Shown: positions 1-5,737, numbered from the stretch's first letter. The stretch is DNA of 6,873 nucleotides from Candidatus Firestoneibacteriota bacterium (GCA_013335425.1 JAAXVQ010000107.1:1-6873); one strand, 5' to 3'. Made by a program: numbers and translations. The notes: a model not told the origin generated them from the letters alone.

Positions 1-795
1 GCCTGTGTGTTCTACATCGCCTATCTGTTCACCGGGTTTATCGTCAAGCCCGACTGGCTGCGGATCGGGCATGAATTCGTCACGCCGCAATTGCAGTTCA
101 AGCCGGCCTTTCTCATCATGCTCATCGGCGTGGTGGGAACCACCATCGCACCTTGGATGCAATTCTACCAGCAGGCCTCGGTGGCGGAAAAGGGCATCAG
201 CATCAAAGACTACGCCTATTCCAAGGCCGACACCATCATCGGCAGCATTTCGGTCAATCTGATCGCCTTTTTCATCATCGTGGTTTGCGGCGCGGTGCTG
301 TTCTTCGGCAACAGCGGGACGCCCATGAACATTGAAACCGCGGCCGATGCGGCCAAGTCCCTGGCTCCGTTGGCCGGCAAATACGCCGCACTCCTGTTCG
401 CCTTCGGGTTGCTCAACGCCTCTTTGTTCGCCGCTTCCATCCTGCCGCTCTCCACCGCCTACAGCGTGTGCGAAAGTTTCGGCTGGGAAACCGGCGTCAA
501 CAAACGCTTTGTCGAAGCGCCGCAATTTTACAGTTTATACACCATTCTCATTCTGCTCGGGGCCGGGCTGATCCTGCTGCCGAAAATCCCCTTAATCACC
601 ATCATGCTGGCTTCGCAGGTCATCAACGGCATCGTGCTTCCCTTCGTGCTGGTGGCCATGCTGGTGATCGTCAATGACAAAAAAGTCATGGGCGAACACA
701 CCAACAGCCGTCTCAACAACATCATCACCATTGCCTTTACCCTCGCCATCTCCGGGTTGTCTCTCATCCTGGCCGTGATTTCCTTCACCCAATGA
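1..795 (+). CDS. NRAMP-superfamily divalent cation transporter, C-terminal part (5' end outside window)
   Basis: This is an inner-membrane transporter of the NRAMP (SLC11) fold, and frame 1 is open from the first base. The 264 visible residues begin at the end of TM5 and carry TM6 to TM11. TM6 is around 115-180, TM7 around 240-305, TM8 around 385-470, TM9-TM10 around 530-680 and TM11 around 720-790. Full NRAMP proteins have roughly 400-450 residues, so about one third is missing upstream. The segment at 136-174 reads GTTIAPWMQFYQQ and aligns without gaps to the classical TM6 motif G-A-x-x-M-P-H-N. The metal-binding Met is replaced by Ala (148-150) and the His by Trp (154-156), with the helix-breaking Pro kept. 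Loss of this Met is a feature of NRAMP-related magnesium transporters, which move hydrated Mg2+ rather than Mn2+ or Fe2+. Substrate is therefore inferred as Mg2+ or a broad hard-cation range. The family call is firm; the substrate is not. The next gene starts 10 bp downstream in the same direction, so the two are probably co-transcribed. Confidence 0.9.
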   Translation, partial: ACVFYIAYLFTGFIVKPDWLRIGHEFVTPQLQFKPAFLIMLIGVVGTTIAPWMQFYQQASVAEKGISIKDYAYSKADTIIGSISVNLIAFFIIVVCGAVLFFGNSGTPMNIETAADAAKSLAPLAGKYAALLFAFGLLNASLFAASILPLSTAYSVCESFGWETGVNKRFVEAPQFYSLYTILILLGAGLILLPKIPLITIMLASQVINGIVLPFVLVAMLVIVNDKKVMGEHTNSRLNNIITIAFTLAISGLSLILAVISFTQ

Positions 796-805
796 CCCGC
801 AGGGC

Positions 806-2158
806 ATGAGCGCTCCCCCGCGTTTGGCGCTGGTCAACCCCTGGATCGCGGATTTTGCCGCCGCCAACCTATGGTCCAGCCCGCTGGGATTGTGGCAGGT
901 GGCGGAATTTTTGTCCCCCTATACCCGGGACTTTGCCTGGATCGACTGCCTCGCGGCGGTTCGGCCCGGCGTCTGGGGCACGGGGCGCTATGCCAAAACC
1001 CAAATCGCCAAACCCGCGCTGCTGGCCGACGTACCGCGCCGCTACAGCCGCTACGGCATTTCCCCGGACCTTTTCCGCGAGCGCCTGCAGCGCGCCCTGC
1101 CCCTGGACGCTATCTTGGTCACCAGCCTCATGTCCTATTGGTACCCGGGTGTACAGGAGGCCATACGCCTCTGCCATGAGGTGGCGCCGCAAACACCTGT
1201 GATTTTAGGCGGGCTCTACGCGCGTTTAAACCCGGAACACGCCGCGCGCACCAGCGGCGCCGATGCCGTTTACACGGAAGCGGTCGGTGAAAAGCTGCTG
1301 GATCTGCTTAGGACATTCGGCCTGGACTTGGACAACCGCTTCTCACCCGAACGGTATTTCAACTTGGGCTTGGCCTCCGGTCAAACTTATGCGCCCTTGC
1401 TGACCTCCACCGGCTGCCCCTACGCCTGCGCGTATTGCGCCTCCCCCCTGCTTTATCCTGAGCACCACCGCCGTGAACCCGCCGAAGTGCTCGCCGAGAT
1501 TCATGCCCTGCACGCCTTGGGCATCACGGACCTGGCTTTTTATGACGACGCCCTGTTGGTGGACGCCCCCACGCATCTGGAACCGTTGCTGGAGGAATAT
1601 CTGCGCCGGCCGCTGCCCGTGCGCTTTCACACCCCCAACGGCCTGCATGCCGCCCATTTGCGCCGACCCACGGCCGAGCAGATGAAAAAAGCGGGATTTA
1701 AAACCGTTCGTTTAAGTTTGGAAACCGTGGACGCCGCCCGCCAACAAGCGACCGGCGGAAAAATCACCAACCCCGGTTTTGAGCAAGCCGTGGAACATCT
1801 AAAAAACGCAGGCTATCAGGGTGCGGAAATCGGAGTGTATCTGATGTACGGGCTGGCGGATCAAACCTGGTCGGAAGTTATTGCCGGCGTGGACTACCTG
1901 CAACGTCTTAAAGTGCGCATCCACTTGGCCGAATACTCCCCGATCCCGGGAACTCCCATGTGGAAATCCTGGGCAGCCTCCGGGCGCCTGGCCGCGGACT
2001 TGGACCCGCTGCTGACCAACAACTCCGTGTTCACCTGGAAATACGCCGGCTATTTGCCCGAGGAAATCGCAACCTTGAAGCTCAAGGTCAAGGCGCACAA
2101 CCAAAGGTTGTTTTGGGCAGGGGTGAACCCTGCCCCTACAATATTAATACAAACATGA
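806..2158 (+). CDS. radical SAM protein with N-terminal cobalamin-binding-like domain
   Basis: The 450-residue product is a radical SAM enzyme of the B12-binding-domain class. Cys204, Cys208 and Cys211 form the CxxxCxxC motif (GCPYACAYC) that ligates the 4Fe-4S cluster and lets S-adenosylmethionine be cleaved to the 5'-deoxyadenosyl radical. Residues 1 to about 190 resemble the Rossmann-like cobalamin-binding fold (VILGG near residues 132-136), but no DxHxxG motif is visible, so B12 may be bound base-off without a His ligand or not at all. The core continues to a SPIPGTPMW segment typical of B12-type radical SAM enzymes. The substrate cannot be named. ATG 806 is chosen because the conserved-looking N-terminus RLALVNPW follows at once. 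Only AGGG one base before the ATG resembles a Shine-Dalgarno site, so translation may be coupled to the transporter stop 10 bp upstream. The last 15 or so residues (FWAGVNPAPTILIQT) and the stop come from a dispersed repeat, so the native C-terminus has probably been replaced. Confidence 0.9.
   Translation: MSAPPRLALVNPWIADFAAANLWSSPLGLWQVAEFLSPYTRDFAWIDCLAAVRPGVWGTGRYAKTQIAKPALLADVPRRYSRYGISPDLFRERLQRALPLDAILVTSLMSYWYPGVQEAIRLCHEVAPQTPVILGGLYARLNPEHAARTSGADAVYTEAVGEKLLDLLRTFGLDLDNRFSPERYFNLGLASGQTYAPLLTSTGCPYACAYCASPLLYPEHHRREPAEVLAEIHALHALGITDLAFYDDALLVDAPTHLEPLLEEYLRRPLPVRFHTPNGLHAAHLRRPTAEQMKKAGFKTVRLSLETVDAARQQATGGKITNPGFEQAVEHLKNAGYQGAEIGVYLMYGLADQTWSEVIAGVDYLQRLKVRIHLAEYSPIPGTPMWKSWAASGRLAADLDPLLTNNSVFTWKYAGYLPEEIATLKLKVKAHNQRLFWAGVNPAPTILIQT
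2107..2139. repeat. palindromic dispersed repeat, copy A, inside the end of the radical SAM gene
   Basis: GGGCAGGG at 2115-2122 pairs with CCCTGCCC at 2128-2135 around a 5-base loop. Read on the minus strand the element begins GTAGGGGCAGGG. Bases 2107-2136 match 2322-2351 (copy C) at 28 of 30 positions, so this is a repeated sequence rather than native coding sequence. It supplies most of the final radical SAM codons. Confidence 0.8.
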
Positions 2159-2187
2159 GATCGCCCTATTCCACGCATCACGCCCTC

Positions 2188-2212
2188 GTAGGGGCAACCC
2201 TCGCGGTTGCCC
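2188..2212 (+). repeat. palindromic dispersed repeat, copy B
   Basis: The element starts with GTAGGGGC (2188-2195). GGGCAACC at 2192-2199 pairs with GGTTGCCC at 2205-2212 around loop CTCGC. It has the same outer sequence as copy A (minus strand) and the 4167-4194 copy but a different palindromic core. Confidence 0.75.
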
Positions 2213-2262
2213 TCATCCGGTTGCCCTCATCCGGTTGCCCATCAACCGGTCGCCCATCAACC
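2205..2262 (+). repeat. short tandem array of 14-15 bp units grown from the repeat arm
   Basis: Four units follow one another: GGTTGCCCTCATCC at 2205-2218 and again at 2219-2232, then GGTTGCCCATCAACC at 2233-2247 and GGTCGCCCATCAACC at 2248-2262. A partial unit follows. The first unit is the right arm of palindrome copy B, so the array looks like a local amplification of that arm by slippage. Confidence 0.8.
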
Positions 2263-2292
2263 GGTCCCGCATTGTATAAATCATCATTTGGG

Positions 2293-2363
2293 ATCAACAC
2301 ATCATTTCGATCATGGGTGATGTTGGTTTGGGCAGGGGTGAACCCCGCCCCAATGATGTTGAT
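2293..2363. repeat. palindromic dispersed repeat, copy C, within a larger composite hairpin
   Basis: The inner hairpin is GGGC-A-GGGG (2330-2338) against CCCCGCCC (2343-2350), with one bulged A. The inner sequence matches copy A. An outer inverted repeat encloses it: ATCAAC-AC-ATCATT at 2293-2306 pairs with AATGATGTTGAT at 2352-2363, apart from a two-base bulge. This gives a 71-bp nested fold-back structure. Confidence 0.65.
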
Positions 2364-2423
2364 TAAAATCCCTCTCCTGTTTCTCCCCTCAAAACCCGGA
2401 ACTTTTACCCGCGCAAATCCTTG

Positions 2424-2453
2424 TTTACAAATATAACCACTATATGTTATATT
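2424..2453 (+). promoter_or_regulatory. predicted sigma70-type promoter of the DUF4143 ATPase gene
   Basis: The -35 box TTTACA (2424-2429) differs from consensus at one base. After an 18-bp spacer comes the -10 box TATATT (2448-2453), also one base off. Both lie in an AT-rich tract about 40 bp upstream of the start codon at 2492. Confidence 0.5.
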
Positions 2454-2454
2454 T
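2429..2454. promoter_or_regulatory. 26-bp palindrome overlapping the promoter, candidate operator
   Basis: AAATATAAC (2429-2437) and GTTATATTT (2446-2454) are perfect 9-bp inverted arms separated by 8 bp. The right arm covers the predicted -10 box and the left arm touches the -35 box. This is the geometry of a site where a dimeric repressor would block RNA polymerase. The binding protein is not identifiable from this window. Confidence 0.45.
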
Positions 2455-2491
2455 TCATACTTAATAACATCTTTCTTAATACGAGGCGCTT

Positions 2492-3640
2492 ATGTTTTAT
2501 CCGCGGGCCTTGCACATCGATCAATTCAAAACCTCCTCCTTTCTCTTTGGCCCGCGCATGACGGGAAAAACCACACTATTACACTCGATAATATCCGTGG
2601 AATATATCGATCTCATGGATCCGGATCTCGAGCTTTCCTATAAAAGCGATCCCAAACTCTTCTGGCAGCAATTATCCGCCTTGCCGAAAGGCTCCTTGAT
2701 TATCGTGGATGAAGTGCAAAAAGTGCCGGTCCTGCTCAATTATGTTCAAAAAGCCATGGATACGATGGATCAACGTTTCATCCTGTCAGGGTCCAGCGCC
2801 AGAAAACTTAAACGCGGCGGCGCCAACCTCTTGGGCGGCCGGGCATTGGATTTAAAATTGTATCCCTTGACCACCGATGAATTGAAGAACGATTTCCACA
2901 TGGATCGTGCGCTGCATTACGGCACCTTGCCCAAAATTTGCGATCTGCTCCACGCTCGACAGACCGATTTGGTCAAGCAGCATTTAAAGAGCTATATCAC
3001 CACGTATATCCGCGAAGAAATTCAGGCCGAAGCACTGACCCGAAATCTCGGCGCATTCAACCGTTTTTTAAACATCGCCGCGCAAGCCAACGGCCAGGTC
3101 ATCGAATTCGCGAACATTTCCAGGGAATGCTCGGTGCCGATGAGCACGGTAAAGGAATATTTTCAAATCCTGGAGGACACCCTGATCGGCTTCTTCCTGT
3201 GGCCTTGGGATCGAAGTGAACGCAAGAAAGCGCGGCCGAAATTTTATTTCTTTGATTGCGGGGTAGCCCGCGCCATCCAAAACCGCTTAAACGACCCTCC
3301 GACCATGGTCGAAACCGGCATCTTGTTCGAGACCTGGCTGGTCAACGAACTGCACCGGATGCGTGACTATTCCCAAAAAGAGCATACGTTTTCTTTCTGG
3401 CGACAGCGCGAAGAAGAAGTGGATATCCTTATTTCCAACAGCCGCGGCCCGGTCTTCGCCATTGAATGCAAAACCGGCCGAGGCGACCTCAGGCGCCCGA
3501 CCATTACCCAATTTCGAAAAACCTTTCCCAAGGTGCCTTTGGTGGTCGCTTCGCTGCGCGATAATAAACCCCGCAAAATCGGAACCCAAGACGTATGGCC
3601 CTGGCAGCAGGTATTGACGTATTATAAAGACAATCTATAA
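2492..3640 (+). CDS. AAA_14/DUF4143 family ATPase with C-terminal nuclease-like domain
   Basis: The 382-residue protein has the usual length and order of this family. The N-terminal AAA_14 ATPase domain shows Walker A GPRMTGKTT (residues 20-28), Walker B LIIVDE ending at Asp73-Glu74, and a sensor/arginine stretch SGSSARKL (99-106) followed by GGR (115-117). The C-terminal DUF4143 part includes RPKFYFFDCGVARAI and ends in a PD-(D/E)xK-like arrangement: Glu309-Val-Asp311, then Glu325-Cys-Lys327 (FAIECKTG). It is probably a soluble ATP-dependent DNA-associated protein. Family members are abundant in bacteria and archaea, often in accessory regions, but their biochemical role is unsettled, so no function is assigned. 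The ATG at 2492 is preceded by GAGG (2483-2486, 5-base spacing). The gene has its own promoter with an overlapping palindrome and is bracketed by dispersed repeats, consistent with acquired cargo. The ATPase call is firm; nuclease activity is inferred from residues only. Confidence 0.92.
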   Translation: MFYPRALHIDQFKTSSFLFGPRMTGKTTLLHSIISVEYIDLMDPDLELSYKSDPKLFWQQLSALPKGSLIIVDEVQKVPVLLNYVQKAMDTMDQRFILSGSSARKLKRGGANLLGGRALDLKLYPLTTDELKNDFHMDRALHYGTLPKICDLLHARQTDLVKQHLKSYITTYIREEIQAEALTRNLGAFNRFLNIAAQANGQVIEFANISRECSVPMSTVKEYFQILEDTLIGFFLWPWDRSERKKARPKFYFFDCGVARAIQNRLNDPPTMVETGILFETWLVNELHRMRDYSQKEHTFSFWRQREEEVDILISNSRGPVFAIECKTGRGDLRRPTITQFRKTFPKVPLVVASLRDNKPRKIGTQDVWPWQQVLTYYKDNL

Positions 3641-3653
3641 ATATAAGTTTTTA

Positions 3654-3780
3654 AGTACAAAAATACGGATGTTTAAGCCCAAACTAATTTGAAAACGTGT
3701 TGGACCAAACCATGTTGACCGAAAACATTCGAACGGGCACGCTTAGCGACCAATTCTCCCCAAATTCTGTATTTTGTACT
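3654..3780. repeat. inverted repeat pair in the ATPase-HNH gap
   Basis: AGTACAAAAATAC (3654-3666) and GTATTTTGTACT (3769-3780) are reverse complements apart from one extra A:T pair in the left copy. They enclose about 100 bp of sequence without a gene. They could be terminal repeats of a very small element or paired regulatory sites. No clear target-site duplication flanks them. Confidence 0.4.
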
Positions 3781-3829
3781 ATAGGCACCTCTCTCTACAG
3801 AAATTAACTATACTTTTAAAGGTTTCCAT

Positions 3830-4147
3830 ATGAACCGCTGGGGTATTCCAAAAGAGCTTGAACAAGAAGTAAAAACACGTGACAAAAATTGTGTCTATTG
3901 CGGCATTCGTTTGCAGGAGGTTGTTGCTCGTAGCGGTTCCAGCGGGTGTTTGGGGACTTGGGAGCATATTATCAATGATGCCAAGATCATTACTCATGCG
4001 AATATCGTTCGCTGTTGCGCCTCGTGTAATTCAAGCAAAGGCACAAAATCACTTTTTGATTGGATGCGATCGGATTATTGTTTGCGGCGGAAAATCAACA
4101 AATTTTCGGTTGCTCCCATAGTCCGGAAAGCCTTGCGCAATATCTGA
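3830..4147 (+). CDS. small HNH endonuclease-family protein
   Basis: The 105-residue product shows the HNH (beta-beta-alpha metal) fold signature. Cys21-x2-Cys24 (CVYCG) and Cys63-x2-Cys66 (CASCN) form the usual zinc-binding pair. Glu45-His46 (WEHI) supplies the first catalytic His, Asn58 sits in the middle position, and Asn67-x2-Lys70 replaces the last His, giving an HNN-like variant. The basic C-terminal tail could contact DNA. Such proteins cut or nick DNA and occur free-standing, in mobile elements or as defence effectors. Here the gene stands alone 189 bp after the ATPase gene on the same strand. ATG 3830 is preceded by AAAGG (3818-3822, 7-base spacing). The DNA is less GC-rich than the transporter and radical SAM genes, which fits acquisition by transfer. 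Nuclease activity and target are inferred only from the motif. Confidence 0.85.
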   Translation: MNRWGIPKELEQEVKTRDKNCVYCGIRLQEVVARSGSSGCLGTWEHIINDAKIITHANIVRCCASCNSSKGTKSLFDWMRSDYCLRRKINKFSVAPIVRKALRNI

Positions 4148-4166
4148 GATGGCCATTGTATTTACC

Positions 4167-4194
4167 GTAGGGGCGTATTGCGATACGCCCCTAC
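4167..4194. repeat. perfect-arm palindromic dispersed repeat, copy D
   Basis: GTAGGGGCGTAT (4167-4178) pairs base for base with ATACGCCCCTAC (4183-4194) around the loop TGCG. The outer GTAGGGGC is shared with copies A and B. It lies between the convergent HNH and acetyltransferase genes. No T-run follows on either strand, so it is not called an intrinsic terminator. Confidence 0.85.
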
Positions 4195-4267
4195 ATGATG
4201 ACGTCAACGCCTCTTGCATGAGAAGATCAAGGTGGGGGAGATTTTAAAAGGCCTTTCCGTAAAAAAG

Positions 4268-4729
4268 CTAACCGGTTAAATTTTTCTCCATAATACAAAA
4301 CACCACTTTTTCGTTCATGGGCTTTCGCTCAACGATCACATACCCCAGTTTTTGATATAAGCGTATATTGCCTGCGCTTTTCTCACCTGTGCCCAGCCGA
4401 AATATCCGGGTTTCGGGAAACTTGGCTTCCAAGGCTTTTACCAACTCCGCGCCCAATCCTTGGCAGCGGTAATCCGGATGGACCATCACCCTTTCCACCC
4501 AACCCACCCCGTCTTCCACGGCCCCGCGTACGGAACCGATGATTTGACGGTCTCGGGTGATTTTCAAAAACACTTTTCTGTGAAATTCAGTTTGCAGTTC
4601 TTCCCGGGTTTGCTTTAGCGGCGCAATGCCGTAATCCTGGTAGCGCTCGGCCTCGGTTTGGAAAGCCAACTTCTGCAGGGCTAGGATCTCCGCGAGGTCC
4701 GAAATCAGCGCCGCTTCAATTAAAAACAT
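4268..4729 (-). CDS. GNAT-family N-acetyltransferase
   Basis: The 153-residue protein transfers an acetyl group from acetyl-CoA to an unidentified amine substrate. The GNAT motif A is clear: VERVMVHPDYRCQGLG (residues 78-93), where R-x-x-G-x-G (88-93) is the pyrophosphate-binding loop. The later NIRLYQKLGYVI is the usual motif B region. The frame could open nine codons upstream at a GTG (4756). The ATG at 4727-4729 is preferred because GGAGG lies 5 bases before it and because the domain begins at once with FLIEAALISDL. The gene follows hepT by 67 bp on the same strand, so it may share the mntA-hepT transcript, although a GNAT is not part of the standard module. GNAT membership is firm; the substrate is unknown. 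Confidence 0.88.
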   Translation of the reverse strand: MFLIEAALISDLAEILALQKLAFQTEAERYQDYGIAPLKQTREELQTEFHRKVFLKITRDRQIIGSVRGAVEDGVGWVERVMVHPDYRCQGLGAELVKALEAKFPETRIFRLGTGEKSAGNIRLYQKLGYVIVERKPMNEKVVFCIMEKNLTG

Positions 4730-4733
4730 TTTG

Positions 4734-4745
4734 TCCTCCGGAGGA
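4734..4745. promoter_or_regulatory. palindromic ribosome binding site that fixes the GNAT start
   Basis: TCCTCCGGAGGA is a perfect 12-bp palindrome. On the minus strand it supplies GGAGG (plus-strand 4735-4739), 5 bases before the ATG at 4727-4729. This supports that start over the upstream GTG. Confidence 0.6.
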
Positions 4746-4796
4746 TTGGCCGGCACCGAACTGTGTTCCTAAACATTGAAAATTTCCGTTGGCAGG

Positions 4797-5204
4797 TTAA
4801 AGCACTTCCGTCAGTGTCCGTGTGAATTTTCGAAACTCTTCCAGGCGGTCTACCAGAATGCCCCGGACGATTTCCAAATTCAATTTCCGGTAATCATGGA
4901 TCGCCACGTTGCGAAACCCGACCATGGCGCCCAAACGCTCTGCCAAAGTCTGCTCTAAGATCCCTTGGGCAGCCAGCAACATGAATGCATCCCGGCTCTC
5001 CTGCGGAATGCCCAACTTTTTTACGCGAACGACATGCATGGCCAAGTCGATGGCCGCCTCGCAAGCCCGCTGCAAATTAAGAATAATTGAATCCTGCTTG
5101 GTGAAATTGTTCAATAAATTATTGTCATCGCCTGCGTATTCTTCCTGAATACGCAACAGACAGCGTTCAATGATGGCCTTTTTGTTCAGCAACACTTCAT
5201 CCAT
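4797..5204 (-). CDS. hepT: HepT-like HEPN ribonuclease toxin (DUF86)
   Basis: The 135-residue, mainly alpha-helical protein is the toxin of a HEPN/MNT type VII toxin-antitoxin system. The catalytic RX4HxY motif is intact as Arg98-NVAI-His103-Asp-Tyr105 in the context GFRNVAIHDY. The preceding segments, around residues 38-57 and 70-95, match the family pattern. HepT dimers cleave RNA. In characterised systems the motif Tyr is modified with AMP by the partner MntA, which blocks the active site. The frame extends upstream to 5321, but the ATG at 5202-5204 is chosen because GGGGGAG lies just before it, the product then has family length, and the HEPN domain starts there. It overlaps the end of mntA by 8 bp (5197-5204), so translation is probably coupled. 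All catalytic residues are present, so the toxin looks functional. Confidence 0.92.
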   Translation of the reverse strand: MDEVLLNKKAIIERCLLRIQEEYAGDDNNLLNNFTKQDSIILNLQRACEAAIDLAMHVVRVKKLGIPQESRDAFMLLAAQGILEQTLAERLGAMVGFRNVAIHDYRKLNLEIVRGILVDRLEEFRKFTRTLTEVL

Positions 5205-5604
5205 AAATACTCCCCCGCTGCCGGACATCCTGTAAAATTCCGCGCCGTTCCTCATTGAGCCGTGCATAATCGCTGAATGCCAACATTTCAAATTCGGCCC
5301 GCTGATCCGGATTTTTCTCAAAAAGCAATTGTCCTTTGGAGACCACTTCCATTTTCAGAACCGTACTGGCTTCATGCAAATCCACCAAGTCGATCTGCCG
5401 GTGCATCTCCAAAGAAAGCTTCTGGCTCAACATCCAAAATTCCCATTTAGAAGTGGGCGAAGCGTGCAAAACCGCCAAATCCAGATCGCTGCCGCCATGT
5501 TCCTCGCCGGCAGCAACCGACCCAAATAAATAAAGTAATTCCAAGTCAGGCAACACCTGGCGAAGCTTGCTGCGCAATTGGGAGATCAGCTCTTCGTTGA
5601 GCAC
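5197..5604 (-). CDS. mntA: MntA-like nucleotidyltransferase antitoxin (MNT domain)
   Basis: The 135-residue protein is a minimal nucleotidyltransferase. The GSX10DxD signature is complete: Gly28-Ser29, ten residues, then Asp40-Leu-Asp42. A third acidic residue fits Asp72 in RQIDLVDL. In characterised HEPN/MNT pairs this enzyme transfers AMP from ATP to the Tyr of the toxin RX4HxY motif and so neutralises it. The start is a GTG (5602-5604) with GAGGAA about 7 bases upstream. The antitoxin is encoded first and overlaps hepT by 8 bp. A promoter candidate lies about 100 bp upstream on the minus strand. The family assignment is firm; the function is transferred from characterised homologues. Confidence 0.92.
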   Translation of the reverse strand: MLNEELISQLRSKLRQVLPDLELLYLFGSVAAGEEHGGSDLDLAVLHASPTSKWEFWMLSQKLSLEMHRQIDLVDLHEASTVLKMEVVSKGQLLFEKNPDQRAEFEMLAFSDYARLNEERRGILQDVRQRGSIYG

Positions 5605-5707
5605 GGAAATTCCTCTTCGACCGTCGTGACCTTCCCGATCAACCGGCGGTAATGTTGATTAAAAATTCGCCTTATTACGATGATGACCGTGCGACTCGAC
5701 AAAGGGA

Positions 5708-5737
5708 AGTATAGCAAATACTGCGGCTGGAGAACAA
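5708..5737 (-). promoter_or_regulatory. predicted promoter of mntA-hepT
   Basis: On the minus strand, TATACT (plus 5708-5713) is one base off the -10 consensus and is preceded by TGC (plus 5714-5716), an extended -10 element. TTGTTC (plus 5732-5737), 18 bp further upstream, is a weak -35. The leader to the GTG at 5604 would be about 100 nt. Confidence 0.4.

Larger units (their letters stand above)
2159..2491. other. 333-bp intergenic spacer rich in repeats
   Basis: No convincing gene lies here. An open frame running through from 1960 to 2436 is a shadow of the radical SAM gene that continues across repeats. The stretch holds a GTAGGGGC-type palindrome (2188-2212), a 14-15 bp tandem array (2205-2262), a composite hairpin (2293-2363), and then an AT-rich promoter region with a palindrome (2424-2454) in front of the ATPase gene. 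The composition turns sharply AT-rich after about 2410. Confidence 0.8.

Noticed and set aside
2107..2363. CRISPR array suggested by several similar repeats close together
   Set aside because: Unit lengths, orientations and spacing are irregular, there are no uniform spacers, and no cas gene is present.
2356..2368. ATGTTGATTAAAA occurs both here and at 5652-5664
   Set aside because: A 13-base exact match between two places in about 6.9 kb is not far above chance, and the surrounding sequence does not match.
1960..2436. Open frame of 158 codons overlapping the radical SAM end and running through the spacer
   Set aside because: It is a different-frame shadow of the radical SAM gene. Its extension is made of repeat-derived residues (including a second WAGVNPAP), with no domain and no ribosome binding site.
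4167..4194. Intrinsic terminator between the convergent HNH and GNAT genes
   Set aside because: The hairpin is strong but no T-run follows it on either strand, and its sequence belongs to the dispersed repeat family.
4247..4280. AAAGGCCTTT and AACCGGTT palindromes with nearby T/A runs, as a terminator after the GNAT gene
   Set aside because: Both palindromes lack a loop, so no stable RNA hairpin directly followed by a U-run forms on the minus strand.
5645..5679. GGCG/CGCC and GTAAT/ATTAC inverted pairs upstream of mntA as an operator
   Set aside because: The arms are only 4-5 bp with uneven spacing, too weak to separate from chance.
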